A DNA stretch of 64,000 nucleotides from Arctopsyche grandis (GCF_051622035.1 NC_135365.1:6665501-6729500), one strand, 5' to 3'. Numbered from the stretch's first letter, positions 1 through 12,403 are shown. A program made the numbers and translations. The notes: a model not told the origin generated them from the letters alone.

Positions 1-420
1 TTGTACCCGTTGATTTCAACGGTGGTTTGAAAAGGAATTGATACACGAATTTAAATAAAGTTATATGTTATATATAAATATAAATGTAACGTATTAATCG
101 TAAAAAGTCGATGCGTGCATTACACGCTCACCGATTCAAACCGTTCACCCGTTTGAAATGATGAATGAATGTGTGTGTGTGTGTTTGTATGTTCTAGTCG
201 CTGACGTCACCCATCGCTCGGCCTGACGTCTCACATGTCAAACGCTCCACACTCCCCTCACTTCCCCGCTTCCCCGCGTTTCCTCGACTACTTGACTCTG
301 ATTGGCTGTGCGCCTCTGTGGCTCTGATTGGCTGTGTCTCCACGCATCCACCACAAACATACCCATAAACATATCCACACACATCACGTCCGTTTTTTTT
401 TATATATTATTGTAATATAG
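1..420 (-). mobile_element. Non-autonomous Helitron copy A, 3' end cut by window edge
   Basis: Read on the minus strand this is a short Helitron-like element. Its 3' hairpin (CCCGTTGA paired with TCAACGG) lies at 6-22, and the terminal CTAG would fall just outside the window. The body (about 120-400) is shared with 41100-41460 and partly with 16655-16830, including two copies of a CTGATTGGCTGTG-type motif at 297-335. The 5' side is an AT-rich stretch next to a CGGACGTGATG block, resembling the start of the better delimited copy at 17539. The exact 5' base is uncertain. Confidence 0.6.
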
Positions 421-497
421 ACGAAGAGATATATATAAATTTAACGTCACACTAAAATGGGGCCACACATCAAAAAAGATTGAGAACCTACATAATG

Positions 498-605
498 TAT
501 ACAAATAGCCATGTTGATTGAAAATTAGAATTAGTGTCCAGGTAGCCACGACAACGTAAACCACTTGCGAACCAAGTGCAAAGTTTCCTACGTTTAACCA
601 AAAAG
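498..605 (+). promoter_or_regulatory. Core promoter and non-coding first exon of galectin-like gene 1
   Basis: A TATACAAA box at 498-505 precedes an initiator-like TTAGTG (531-536). From there to 605 the sequence is nearly the same as 4211-4285 upstream of gene 2, ending AACCAAAAAG|GTATTGA, a good splice donor. The conservation and the donor suggest a 5' UTR exon. It would splice to an acceptor (TGCTGCAG) ending at 693, ahead of the start codon at 717. Exon status is inferred from comparison of the two paralogues. Confidence 0.6.
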
Positions 606-716
606 GTATTGACATTTATGATAATTATTTTTTTTTTAAATCAATTTTATATTAAACGACTTTGTGCTTATATTTATGCAATTTTTGCTGCAGAATTGAT
701 ACGCATTTTAATCATC

Positions 717-2191
717 ATGACGACAAACATGGTATCGTCTCTAATACCGCCACAACTTATTTACAACGTACCGGCAGAGCTCAAAATGGGAGATGAAATT
801 GTAGTGAAGGGAAAATTAACAAACACTGTTAGATGGTATTATTTTTTAATAATTAATATTATTATTCATTACAAAATGGTATATATTTATAGCTACAATG
901 ATGGCGTATAAAAAGCATCGGTCTAGTTTAGTTTCGTCTACATCGGCTTGCGAAGATGAGATAAAAATATCTTCCATAATTATATATGTATTTTTATATT
1001 AAAAATAAAGTTAAATATAAATATGTTATATTATATAAATTTCGTTACAAACGTTAGTAGGTAGTGTTCGAATTATTTTTCAAGCGTATTCAATATTAGC
1101 GCGTTATTCATTGGGTAGAATATTTTTGTGTTAAAAAATAATTATTATAGCTATTTTTTATTTTTTTATTTGTAAAAGCTTTTTATTGTTCGTATATTAT
1201 ATTCACAATTAATTTTAAGTCAATTTTTTTTATATGTAACTACTGATCTACTGGTCATTGCTAATTTCTATCGTCACTGTTTAATTAATGTGGTTTGTGT
1301 TCAATTTAGCAAGCTATCGAATTATTTACAATTAATGGGTAGTTTCAATTTATTTTAAACTAGCTGAACCCCACAATAACGCAATGCAATTCCCGTTCCT
1401 GTTTCTGTTCTTGTTCCCGTTCCCGTTCCCGTTTTCTTTCCCATTTGTCGGAAAAACGCAAGCAGCGAACACATTTGAAATTATTGCGTTGAAATGACAC
1501 TCATTCCCGTTTTCCCCGTTTTTGTTCCCGTTTTTGGGCGATTTTTTTTCACAGTAATCTTCCCGGACATGCATACAACAAATCTTGAAAGTTCTATCGT
1601 AATCGGTGTAGTGGTTTAAGAGTCTATACGAGTCACACAGCAGACATTCAATAATACCTTATACAGATTTATTTATTTTTATTTTCGCTTCATCTACATA
1701 CATATATAAATGTACACGATGTGTAACGATTTGTGTTCTCTCATGTCTTAAATCTACTTTCAGCTTTTCCATAAGTCTTGTTGCTGATTTTGTCAATGAT
1801 GTAGAGCACAACGTAAATAACCATCATAGATTCGATCATGAAGTTAACGCAGTACATATCAATTGTAAAATTGATGGAGTTTGGTCTCCTGACGAGGTGG
1901 ATTATCGTCCATCGCCACTTGCATCAGGTGACAATTTAATCTAATTTATTTAATCTTCTTTTTATTTATATTGTTCATTTTATAATCGCTCTTCTTCCAG
2001 GACAACCATTTAGTATCTCGATGCGTTTGGGTCAAGATGGCGTGTATTCCGTTGTCAGAAACCAAGCAACTTTTTTCCCGCACAAAATACCCATATCGTC
2101 GATTAAATATGTCGTGATCAAGGATGATCATAACGGCCACACCGGTAACGTTGAGAGCATCCAATCGATTACTTTCAACTTTGCAGATTAA
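717..2191 (+). CDS. Galectin-like gene 1 (no signal peptide), exons 717-835, 1764-1927, 2001-2191
   Basis: Three coding exons give 157 residues in frame. The first junction splits a Cys codon (TG|C) and the second a Gly codon (G|GA), the same phases as in the other three genes. The product has the outline of one galectin carbohydrate-recognition domain: LIPPQLIYNV near the N-terminus, then FSISLVADF, HHRF, HINCKIDGVWS, GQPFSI and FFPHKIP, ending SITFNFAD. Of the usual galectin sugar-contact residues, the Arg of HxNxR, the Asn seven residues before Trp, and the Trp are present. The first His is Asn, the second contact is His, and the usual Arg five residues after Trp is Val. Galectins bind beta-galactosides; altered contacts make the ligand uncertain. 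No signal peptide is evident, so it is probably cytosolic or released unconventionally like classical galectins. Start alternatives are Met 717 and Met 729. A poly(A) signal ATTAAA lies at 2294. Gene 2 is its tandem paralogue. Confidence 0.85.
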
Positions 2192-2293
2192 TTATGTATC
2201 AACTAAACATTGGAATGAAATTGTGCATATGTGTGTCAATTATTGTATGCATTTACATATTAGATTGCGTTAAGTTTAATATATTTTTGTACT

Positions 2294-2299
2294 ATTAAA
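2294..2299 (+). terminator. Poly(A) signal of gene 1
   Basis: ATTAAA lies 103 bases after the stop codon, inside a stretch (about 2270-2305) also found after gene 2. Confidence 0.45.
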
Positions 2300-2410
2300 G
2301 AAATCGGTAGATACTTGAAAACAGATGAGTTGTTTTATTTATTTTTTTGATCCAATTTTTACCAATAAAACAACATTTTTCCTAACGTCATATTAACATT
2401 AAAACATTAC

Positions 2411-2650
2411 CAGACTATAGCAGCGTTTCTCAACCGGGGTCCACGTCACAATGGCACACCCATGACACAAGCCAAAAATCAACTTTTTGAAAGGAATAGA
2501 AAACTAAGGGAGCCACACTTAGAATCAAATTATATATAGATTTAAACTTAATGAATATAATTTCTGGATAAGCAGTAAAATGGCGAGTATATTATCAAGC
2601 TTCCTACATCTTATCTCGTTGGATCTTGATTTAGTCAAGTAATTTATCTG
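2411..2650. mobile_element. hAT-like MITE relic in the gene 1 downstream flank
   Basis: The sequence begins CAGCGTTTCTCAACC at about 2420, a typical hAT terminus. The matching flank of gene 2 (5800-5860) lacks this roughly 230-base block, so it appears to have inserted after the tandem duplication. I do not see a clear matching right terminus. Confidence 0.4.
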
Positions 2651-2664
2651 CTCTCAAACGCTCG

Positions 2665-2885
2665 TAACTGTTTTGATTTTGATTTTTAAATGCTTTTTAT
2701 TATTACTAAATTATGGTCACTATACATCTTATATCTATTTTAATAGCCATTGATCTACTGATCATTTTCTATTTTACAATTTTGATTTATTTTGTTAGTA
2801 ATCATAGTATTATATTATTCTAATGTTAATGTACATACAGAATAATAGGAAAAAGAGCTCAAAAACCTATTTACAATTCTTTCAT
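2665..2885 (-). mobile_element. 3' end relic of a Jockey-like LINE
   Basis: This matches the 3' untranslated part of the LINE seen more completely at 60265-61280. On the minus strand it runs from GTTTTTGAGCTC through a run of TACTGATCTACTGATCATT-like sequence to AATAAAAAGCATT. The same relic lies downstream of gene 2 (5840-6440), so it was probably part of the tandemly duplicated unit. A shorter piece occurs at 3165-3232, cut by the TA repeat. Confidence 0.6.
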
Positions 2886-3230
2886 AACCGTTTAGATATT
2901 GTCAATAGAGGCGATTTTCGTTAGTCGCTGACAACATTGCAACCAGACATTAATAAACTTGTGCATCTTAAAAGCATAACACTAAATAAAGTAAGCTTCC
3001 AGTTCATTACATATTTTGGACAAAAAATAATATATTATATTTTTAATTTTAAAATAAACGATGCAATTTTAATATATCTTATTTTTTTTATTTTTCTCTC
3101 GAGCAATTATTGTGGAGAAGGGGAGGGGGTATCAACATACATATGTATGTATGTATGTATTTGATTTAGGATTTTTAATTGCTTTTTATTATTACTCAAT
3201 TATGTTCATAATACATATATTTTAATAGCT

Positions 3231-3428
<198 letters not shown>

Positions 3429-3429
3429 A

Positions 3430-3789
3430 ATAGTTTTATTTTATATAAATTTATTTGAATACTTATTTGTTTTTTTTTAATTAAATTGACTGTCACGAAC
3501 AAACAAACATATATAGTAAGTTTCTTTCAAAATTATATGTATATCAGAATCTGGTGCTTGCGTTCCGCCCCCTAGAGCTTTGCCCCCGGTGCAAAGTCGG
3601 CTTCGCCCTCGGCGCCTTCGCCTTCGGCGCCTTCACCCTCGGCGCCTTCGCCCCCGGGGACTTCAAATCCTTTGAATCGAAAAAAATTAAATCGGCACCT
3701 ATGAATCGAAAAAAAAATATGAACCAACGAACGAAGGTTACATACATACAAAGTCTCTTTTCAAATTATACATATGTACATATATTAGA
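3430..3789 (-). mobile_element. Helitron copy B with GC-rich repeat block
   Basis: The 5' end on the minus strand is A|TC at 3790/3789, followed by an AAAGAGACTTTGTATGTA block shared with 28230-28264, 44102-44145 and 60160-60190. The central GC-rich block (3565-3660) repeats GGCGCCTTCGCC-type units of about 15 bases, resembling the GC block of copy C (18200-18320). The other end shares TATTCAAATAAATTTATA-like sequence with 44310-44345, but no hairpin or CTAG terminus is visible, so the 3' end is probably truncated. Confidence 0.55.
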
Positions 3790-4181
3790 TATGTAGATTG
3801 AATATCGTAATTTCAAAATATTCCAACCAGAATTGTAATTTAATATTTTTGTTCACAGCATCGTATTTAAAAATGGTTTTAGATATACAAGCGTGCGGTT
3901 AATCTTTTTGAAAATAATATTCATTTATTGAAATATACATATAATGTATAAATATTGTTTAAATGACATAAAAAACAATTATATTTTTTTAAAACCTGAA
4001 AATGTTGGTATTTGGTATCTTTCCTCAACCCAATGTGCGCCCCCTCCTTCACCCTCTCCCCCCATTTCACACGACATTGTGTAAATAAAAGGGTTGTGGT
4101 AGTCGAGCAGTCTTGAATGGTATAAGTACGGTTTTTTTTTAATATATAATGCAGAATGAATATTATAAAAATACATTAATA

Positions 4182-4285
4182 TATATAAACCTGTTGAATG
4201 CTAGTTGGAATTAGTGTCCAGGTAGCCACGATAACGTAAACCACTTGCCAACTAAGTGCAAAGTTTTCTACGTTCAACCAAAAAG
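4182..4285 (+). promoter_or_regulatory. Core promoter and non-coding first exon of galectin-like gene 2
   Basis: TATATAAA at 4182-4189 lies 31 bases ahead of the A of an initiator-like TTAGTG (4211-4216), the canonical TATA spacing. The following 70 bases are conserved with 536-605 and end at the same AAAAG|GTATTGA donor (4285/4286). The acceptor TCGATGCAG ends at 4363, ahead of the start codon at 4396. Transcription start and exon status are inferred. Confidence 0.65.
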
Positions 4286-4395
4286 GTATTGAATTTTTTT
4301 AAATCAATATTTATTATATATCGTGAACAATATTAAACGATGTTGTGCTTACTTTCGATGCAGAATTTTACAAAGACGTATTTTGATCAGCAAAT

Positions 4396-5556
4396 ATGTC
4401 ATCGCCTCAAATACCGCCACAACTTATCTTCAATATACCAGGAGAACTCAAAATGGGAGATGAGATTATAGTGAAAGGAAAATTAACAAGTAACGTTAGA
4501 TGGTATGTATTTTTTATTTGATAGTATTATAAAACGGTATAAATGTAGTACATAGATGACGATGTATTATACAAAAATACATAGCTTCAGGTTTGTTTAT
4601 ACGTTGACAGATCATCATCTTGTGAAGATGAGATAAAAAAAAAATCTTCCATAATTACATTTATTTTTATATTAAAAAAAAAAAATAGATATAAATGTGT
4701 TGTAATATATAAATTTGGTTACAAAATTTAGTGGGTAGTGTTCGAATGATTTGCAAGTGTGTAAAATATTAGCGCATTAATTAATGGGTAGAATATATAT
4801 TTTTTGTTTAAAAATAGTTTTATCATCTATTCTTTTATTTTTAAAACATTTTTATTGTTCGTATATTATATTCACAATTCATCTTAAGTCTGTTCTTATT
4901 TGTAACTACTGATCTAGTGGTCATTGTTTATCTCTATTGTCACTGTTTAATTAATGTGGTCTGTGTTTAATTTAGCTAGCTGTCGAATAGTTTGCAATTC
5001 CTACATACATAGGTGTTTCAATTTTTATATTATTAAAATTTAATTTATTTTTATTTTCGTTCATCTATGAACGTACATATGTACACGAAGTGTAACGTTT
5101 TGTGTTCTCTCATATTATTAATTCGTACTTTCAGCTTCTCGATAAATCTGGTTGCTGATTTTGTAGATGGAGTAGAGCACAATGTAAATAACCAACACAA
5201 ATTTAATCATTGTGCCAACGCTGTTTTCATCAATTGTAAAGTTGATGGAGTTTGGTCACGTGAAGAGGTTGATTATCGTCCATCGCCACTCAGATCAGGT
5301 GAAAATTCAATCTAATTTCAGCAGCTTCTTTTTATAAGTTCAATTTCTAATGATTTTTATTCCAGGGCAACCATTTACACTCACGATGCGATTAGGTCAA
5401 TACGGTGTATATTCAAGTATTAAAAACCTAGCGACTTTTTTCCCGCACAAAATCCCTATATCTTCGATAAAATATGTGTTGATTAAAGATGATTATGGCG
5501 GAAGCCTCGGTACTGTCGAGAGCATTCAATCGATTTCTTTTAATTTTGCAGATTAA
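4396..5556 (+). CDS. Galectin-like gene 2 (no signal peptide), exons 4396-4502, 5135-5298, 5366-5556
   Basis: Exons of 107, 164 and 191 bases join in frame to give 153 residues. All donors are GT and acceptors AG, and the junctions split a Cys and a Gly codon as in gene 1. The domain is galectin-like: LIFNIPGELKMGDE, FSINLVADF, HINC-equivalent FINCKVDGVWSREEV, GQPFTLTM, FFPHKIPISSIKYV, SISFNFAD. It keeps Asn, Trp and the Glu three residues after Trp. The usual Arg five residues after Trp is Val and the HxNxR Arg position is Lys. Against gene 1 the central exon differs at 25 codons, about 13 replacements and 12 silent, which fits purifying selection. The protein is likely intracellular or unconventionally secreted. 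Ligand and tissue cannot be told from sequence. Confidence 0.87.
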
Positions 5557-5613
5557 ATGAAAATTCAAATGGAGGTGTACATATATACATATGTATATAT
5601 CAATATTTTTTTA

Positions 5614-5616
<3 letters not shown>

Positions 5617-5686
<70 letters not shown>
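5617..5686. repeat. (TA)n microsatellite in the gene 2 3' flank
   Basis: Uninterrupted AT dinucleotides between the stop codon and the poly(A) signal of gene 2. If transcribed it lies in the 3' UTR. Confidence 0.95.
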
Positions 5687-5720
5687 TTGATTGCGATAAA
5701 TTTTAATATATTTTTGTACT

Positions 5721-5730
5721 ATTAAATAAA
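5721..5730 (+). terminator. Poly(A) signal of gene 2
   Basis: Overlapping ATTAAA and AATAAA in the same context as the gene 1 signal at 2294. Confidence 0.5.
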
Positions 5731-5839
5731 TCAGTTGCTAGTTGGAACCCCCGAGCTGTTTTTATTTATTTTTTGATCCAATTTTTACCACTAAAAATAT
5801 ATTTTGTTACACTGACATTGAAAGATTATAAGATGTTGA

Positions 5840-6440
5840 GAATTTTTGATTTTAATTTTTGATTTTTAAATGCTTTTTATTATTACGAAATTATGTTCAC
5901 AATACATCTTATATCTATTTTAATAGCTACTGATCTACTATTTTACATTATCATTTTCTATTTTACAATTTTAATTTAATTTGGTTAGTAATCATAGTAT
6001 TATATTATTCTAATGTCAATGTACAGCATAATAGAAAAAAGAGCTCAAAAACCTATTTACAATTCTTATAAATGCTCATAATACATCTAATACATAATAT
6101 TAATTAAAGACTATAAAGTCGATGATCTAAAGCAGATTGTGTTTAGGTAATCTGTGTATATACCTGAAGGGTATAGACATTTTGTTGTAATCACCGATAC
6201 TCTTCACAAGTGTGTTAGTATGGTTATAAGTAGTCACCGGAGCCTGAGGGGGCCGTGTATTGTTCAAAGGTTGTAAATGCATTGTTAAAGGTTTGCCGAA
6301 CAATGGATAGCACTGTGACTATCCTACCTCTAGTTATAAGTGATTCTGTCATCATAGAATCTACTGGCTAGTTTTTTAGTAATGTCTATAACAAACTGAA
6401 TATTATATATGGCATGCAGTTTTTTCAAGTTATTATAAAT
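5840..6440 (-). pseudogene. Jockey-like LINE 3' relic with degraded C-terminal coding part
   Basis: It is collinear with 60265-61280: the 3' UTR (5840-6060), then a degraded C-terminal coding stretch (6110-6440) that at 61006-61278 still reads as a LINE reverse-transcriptase tail. Frames are broken by stops and indels. It carries a 101-base insertion (6232-6332), listed separately. Confidence 0.6.
6223..6341. mobile_element. 101-base insertion with perfect 9-base target duplication
   Basis: GTTATAAGT occurs at 6223-6231 and again at 6333-6341, flanking an insert (6232-6332). The insert is absent from the related LINE copy at 61085-61110, which reads straight through. AGTCAC occurs near both ends of the insert in inverted orientation (AGTCAC at 6232, GTGACT near 6314). 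A 9-base duplication fits Mutator-type insertion, but the family is not identified. Confidence 0.6.
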
Positions 6441-6849
6441 GGGTGTATTATAAATTCATTAAAATGTATTGCTCAGATATTGACTCCTATTCAATATATG
6501 ACTTAGATTTAAAGTCTAAGTCTCAATTTAATCTTAAGAACCCATACAATGAAATATGTATTTATGTACATATATTGAATTGTATAAAATTTTTGAATTG
6601 GTATGTGATGACACTATTTCAATTCAAGACTAAAAAAAAGCAACTCGCACATAAATTGACGAGTTATTTAATTCTATCACAGATAGCTTGGGTGCCACAT
6701 AAAATATGTAGTGTGCAATTAATTTTTTTTTTACATATTTAAATATCAAAGTTTCATTTTTTTTACCCAGTGCTATCTACTGTAATATTATTGTTATCTA
6801 AATAAATAAATTTTTAATCATACAATTTGGAATATCAAAATTTTAAATA

Positions 6850-7879
6850 TTTATTTTGGATTAAATATTCAATGTCGTCGAATAAAGAACATTTCATACT
6901 AATAAAATATTTATGTATGTACAAAGAAAATTTCGAAAATACAATGAAAAATACGTCTAGGTGGATGCTTTTGTATTCCTTCAAAATCAATAAATAACAC
7001 TTAGGCATGAAAACAAAAAATACTCAGATAAAGACCATATCATTCTACAGTTTTAAGTTTAAGTTGAAATACAATCGATGTCATTTATTTGGCATAAAAC
7101 ATTTTCGGATTGAAAATCTTATACTCGCAATATTCTACGTGCATATTGTTATGTACCTTCGTTATCAATGACAGGAGTGCCGGACTTTGTCCAACCCAGT
7201 GTGACATACCTCGTTTATATTTTTAGTTGACTAACCAGTAAGAACTTTTTAATACCAAGTAACTTGATAGCTATGGATGAAAAAAAATCAAAATCGATGA
7301 TATATGCAATAATTTTGGCAAAATCTTGGATATAGATATAGTAAATTTCAGTTTCAGAAAATATGTTATTGAAGTAGTCCATCTATTCTGAAACATCGCA
7401 ACTATCCTCTACTTTAGAAAATACACTTTTATGTTTTGACAAGGATATCCAACAGTATTTTAATTATTATCGTTTAATTTTTCATTTCCTGTGAGGATAG
7501 CTTCAGCGGAAAGAAGTTTCGTGTTTAAAGATATTAAAGACTTACAATAGAAATGGAATAGACCAAGATAGATTATTAGGTTAAACGTTTTTAAATATTC
7601 ATAGGGATATATTGATGGAAATATTTATGATGTTATAACATCGTTTGTAAATAATGGAAATAAGAAGCTAGATTTCATATTAAAGTAAGGCTATGTTATT
7701 GTACATTGGTATATATTATATAAATATTATAAATGCGATATTTTTGTTAGGTTATGTGCAATTTGTGTAAGTCACATTTCTCTAAAATGGAAGTAAGTTT
7801 CCTACTAAAAAAAAATTGTTATACTGTTTTTTTTTTTATTACCCCCCTCCCCCATGAAAAATTATTGGATCAGTCCCTG
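6850..7879 (+). pseudogene. Degraded hAT transposon, C-terminal transposase part
   Basis: Around 7500-7690 the plus strand encodes fragments equivalent to the hAT dimerisation region: ASAERSFVF, then RQIIRLN and SFVNNGNKKLDFILK, interrupted by stops. The right terminus (to 7879) reads on the minus strand as CAGGGACTGATCCA followed by a G-rich run, a usual hAT terminus. The outer end of the large palindrome falls within this element, and its last part (about 7705-7879) is also present inverted at 12490-12668. The left end is not defined. Confidence 0.5.
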
Positions 7880-8142
7880 CCCCGATTTCATTGCCAAAAC
7901 GACAAAATATCTTTTTTTTGTTATAAAATTGGATCATGATAAATAGAACATCTCATCTATGTAATGTAGGAAATTAGGAATCCATTCATTCATTTAATAG
8001 ACAATATGTATGTATGTGTGTACATACAACATACTTATACATTATGGTAACAATTACGTACATATGTACATACACATAAAAAGTAAATGAAACACATATG
8101 TAAAATTTAACTGCAATACTTTAATTTAATTTTAAACTAAAA

Positions 8143-9291
8143 TTAATTGGCATAATTAAAATAAATCGCTTGAATGCTCTCAACACTACCTTGAGTATCA
8201 AAGTGATCATCTTTAATCATGATATAGTTAATATCTGATATGGGTATTTGGTGAGGAAAAAAAGTTGCTTGATTGTTTATTAGAGAATGTATGCCATCTG
8301 CACCCATATTCATTTTAATTTGAAACGATTCTCCTGCAAAAATAGTTTAAGAAATGAACAATATAAAAAGTAATTAATTGAATATTAAATTGCAATTTCA
8401 CCTGGTGTGAGTGGCGATTTCTTATAGTCCACGGAGTTTTGTGACCATTGTCCATAAACTAGAGCATTTAAATGAATAGCGTTGGATTTATGGGAGATTC
8501 TATGTTGGTAATTTACGTGGTATTGTTCTCCATTTCTAAATTCAGAAACCAGATTTATCGAGAAACTGAAATTGAATATTTTTACATTAATAACATACTG
8601 CACATATGTACATATGTATGTATGTAAGTGTGGACACAATGTTTTATTATGCGTATACATACATACATACATATGTAGATAGAGTAAAAAAATATAAAAT
8701 GTAAGTTCGAAACAAATTGCTGACGGAGAATCGAAGAAAACGAAAGACAAAGAAAATCATAATGTGTAAGATCAAATATGCTAACAACTTTTCGTTTTTA
8801 TTTTAACCACTCCAGTATAGAGGTGAAAAGACAATTATTTTTGTCCTTATGTACTAGTCTCTATTCGATGGATGGAACTGCTTGAGCGACCACCATAAAT
8901 ACTTGCAATACTTTGAATATTGTGGAATAATATAATTTTTTACATTTACATATTTTATTTTATATAAAAAGAGCTATTAAATATTAAGCTTGGATTTTTA
9001 TTATATCTTGTCGATGACCAAATGAAGTGTAGACAAAGCTACAGTGGTTTTTTTTACACCCTCATTATAGCTGTACATACACCACTTTATGATTACTGAT
9101 ATTATTATAAAATTGAAAAAAAAATACCTTTTAACGTCATTTGTTAATAATATTCTCACTGTAACTTCGTCTCCTATTTTGAGTGGGGACGTAATGTTGA
9201 AAACAACTTGTCGTGGTATTAGAGATGGCTCTATATCTGTAGCGAGCACCGACGCCAACATGGCCACAATTAAAAATGACACACGCACCAT
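8143..9291 (-). CDS. Secreted galectin-like gene 3, exons 9291-9128, 8565-8402, 8333-8143
   Basis: Exons of 164, 164 and 191 bases give 172 residues. The start is set by MVRVSFLIVAMLASVLA, a clear signal peptide, followed by TDIEPSLIPRQVVFNIT and KIGDEVTVRI. The acceptor just before the ATG (AGGCAG) suggests a 5' UTR intron. Exon 2 holds FSINLVSEF, YQHRISH, HLNALVYGQWSQN; exon 3 holds MGADGIHSLINNQATFFPHQ and ends IYFNYAN. The first junction splits a Ser codon (AG|T) where genes 1 and 2 have Cys. Contact positions: Arg of HxNxR, Asn and Trp are kept, but the Glu three after Trp is Asn and the Arg five after Trp is Val. It should enter the secretory pathway. Intron 1 has lost about 250 bases relative to gene 4 and genes 1-2. 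ATTAAA lies downstream (complement of 7993-7998). Confidence 0.87.
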
Positions 9292-9726
9292 TTCTGCCTA
9301 AAAAAATATGCACATGTATTTATGGTAAAAGGTTTTTTTCGCACATTGCGATCGCGAGCACGACATTTGTTGCTATGAAAATCGCGAATACGGAATATCT
9401 GGTACTTGGGTTCTCGAAAATTCGCGTTGTTACTCTCGATGGATGGAATTTTCTGTTGCCAGATGTTCCGTGATCAAGATTTTAGTGACGTGTCCGAGAT
9501 CGCTTTGTGCGTTATAATCACCGAACCCATTATTAACCCATTTTTTTTAAATTAATACCACAGAGACTTGACAGGTAGTTATAATACAAATATAAGTATA
9601 TGTACATAAAACAAGAAAAACAAACATCATAAAAAAAATAAAAAGCAAGTGTAAAATAGATATGTGTAGTAAAAAACAAATAAATTAGAAATTATATCGT
9701 GCTATGTAGGATGTGTATAACATATA

Positions 9727-9890
<164 letters not shown>

Positions 9891-10871
9891 AGCACAATGT
9901 CGTTATTTTACAAAAAATGAGTAAATTTTCAGTAACAGCTCAATACCTGTTTGGATGTAGAATAATCTGGACTAGTTAGCAAATGAATTGCGTGCAGGTG
10001 ATTGATGCCAATTACCGAATATTTCAACTTTATATAGAATAGATTATCTGGAAAATTAGTCTCCAATCTACATATTTTAAGTGCTAAAAATAGGTACACA
10101 CAATTCTAAAAACGCATAATCTGCGATACATACATACATATGTAAATACATATATATATATGTACGTATGTATGTAATTATAATCTTTTCTTCGTAATTT
10201 CATTATGTTTTTGTTTTGCGAGAAATTATATAAATATTATAAATGTGGTATCTTATTTATTTACGTATATTACAATGATCCAATCCAATCTACCCATTAT
10301 AAAATTGGTATCGATTATTTTTTCGATACGATCGCATTTATAATAATCTATTTGTAAATTATCGCATAAAAAAAAACATAATGAAATTGCGAATATTCCA
10401 ATATAAGATTATAATTACTTATATAAGTATATGAATGTATGTATATATCGCAGATGATGCGTATTTAGAAATGTGTGTACCTATTTAGAATTTGAAATAG
10501 ATTGGAGACTAATTTTCCAGATTATTCTACATCCAAAGAGGTATTGAGCTTTTTCTGAAAATTTACTCATTTTTTGTAAAATAACGACATTGTGCTTATT
10601 GATAACATATGTATATATACATATAAATCCTGTTCGGTGATTATAACGCACAAAGCGATCTTGGAATAGTCACTAAAATCTTGATCATGAAACATCTGGC
10701 ACCCGAAAATTCCATCCATCGAGAGTAACTAACTCGAACTATCGAGAATTCGAGTACCACATATTCCGTATTCGCGATTTTCGTAGCAACAATTGTCGTG
10801 CTTGCGATCTCAATGTGCAAAATAATCCATTTTCCATAAATGCATACATATGCATATTTTTTTACTCAGAA

Positions 10872-12272
10872 ATGGTGCGTGTGTCATTTTTAATTGTGGC
10901 CATGTTGGCGTCGGTGCTCGCTACAGATATAGAGCCATCTCCAATACCGCTACAATTTATTTACAACATTACTTCCCAACTGAAAATAGGAGACGAGGTT
11001 ATAGTGAAAATATTATTAACAAATGGCGTTAAAAGGTATTTTTTTTTCAATTTTATAATAATATCAGTAATCATAAAGTGGTGCATGTACAGCTATAATG
11101 AGGTTTTAAAAAAACCACTGTAGGTTTTTCTACGCACCATTTGGTCATCGACAAGATATAATAAAAATCCAAGCTTAATATTTAATAGCTCTTTTTATAT
11201 AAAATAAAATATATAAATGTAAAAAATTATATTATTCCATAATATTCAAAGTATTGCAAGTGTATTCATGAATGGCGCGTTATTGGGTAAAATAATTAAC
11301 TTGTTTTAATTTCGTTTAGCAAGTTGTTGAATTGTTTGCAATTCATAAAAATCATAATAATTTTTATTCCAGATGATAGGGATAATGGTGCAATCCCTAT
11401 CGTCCATATAAACAATATATAATATATGTATGTTTGTAGATAATACAAATGATAAAATAAATATAATAATAATAATATGTAAATAATTCAAATAATTAAT
11501 AAATCAGTCGACAAATAATTAATGGTGGTCGGTCAAGCAGTCCCATCCATCGAATAGAGACTAGTACATAAGGACAAAAATAATTGTCTGTTCACCTCTA
11601 TACTGGAGTGGTAAAAACGGAAAGTTGTTAGCATATTTGATCTTACACATTATGCTTTTCTTTGTCTTTCGTTTTCTTTCGATTCTCCGTCAGCAATTTG
11701 TTTCAAATTTATATTATGTATTTTTTTACTCTATCTACATATATGTATGTATGTATATGCATAATAAAACATTGTGTCCTCACTTATGTACACACATAAC
11801 ATACATACATATATGCAATTTGTAATTAATGTGAAAATATTAAATTTCAGTTTCGCGATAAATCTGCTTCCTGAATTTAGAAATGATGAAGATTACAACG
11901 TAAATTACCATCATAGATTTTACCATTCAGCAAACTATGTACATATAAATGCTCGAATTAATGGCCAATGGTCAGAAAACTACGTGGACTATCAGAAAAC
12001 GCCACTCACATCAGGTGCAATTTCAATTTAATATTCAATTAATTACTTTTTATATTGTTCATTTCTTAATAACTATTTTTGCAGGAGAATCAAATCAAAT
12101 TACAATGCATATGGGGGCAGATGGCATACATTATCTAATAAACAACCAAGCAACTTTTTTTCCTCACCAAATACCCATATCAGATATTAAATATATCATG
12201 ATTAGAGATGATCGTATTGGTGGTCAAAGTGTTGAGAGCGTTCAATCGATTTCTTTTAATTACGCCGATTAA
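10872..12272 (+). CDS. Secreted galectin-like gene 4, exons 10872-11035, 11851-12014, 12085-12272
   Basis: Exons of 164, 164 and 188 bases give 171 residues, one codon shorter than gene 3 in the last exon. The first 23 codons, covering signal peptide MVRVSFLIVAMLASVLA and TDIEPS, are identical in nucleotide sequence to gene 3. After that the two diverge mostly by replacements: exon 1 remainder 9 replacement and 4 silent codons, exon 2 22 and 1, exon 3 14 and 4 plus one codon indel. Domain landmarks are FAINLLPEF, YHHRF, HINARINGQWSEN, MGADGIHYLINNQATFFPHQ, SISFNYAD. HHRF keeps the Arg, and Asn and Trp are kept; the Arg five residues after Trp is Val. An acceptor (TTTTACTCAG, ending 10869) lies 2 bases before the ATG, so a 5' UTR exon is likely upstream. 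AATAAA at 12404-12409. Confidence 0.88.
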
Positions 12273-12403
12273 TGATAATTTAAAATAAAATTATAGTATT
12301 GCAGTTAAATTTTACATACATATGTGTTTCATTTACTTTTTGTGTATATGTATATGTATGTATCTTGTATGTACATACATACATACATATTGTATATTAA
12401 ATG

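Noticed and set aside
576-911. Single-exon 111-codon reading of gene 1
   Set aside because: It runs through the 5' UTR intron and into intron 1. Comparison with three paralogues supports the spliced model. The same applies to 10815-11123 and 11949-12272.
3544-3796. Lys-Ala-Pro-rich or Gly-Ala-rich frames resembling structural proteins
   Set aside because: They come from the GC-rich tandem block of a Helitron; both strands are open by repeat periodicity.
9089-9473. Plus-strand frames opposite gene 3 exon 1
   Set aside because: Antisense shadows of the signal-peptide exon.
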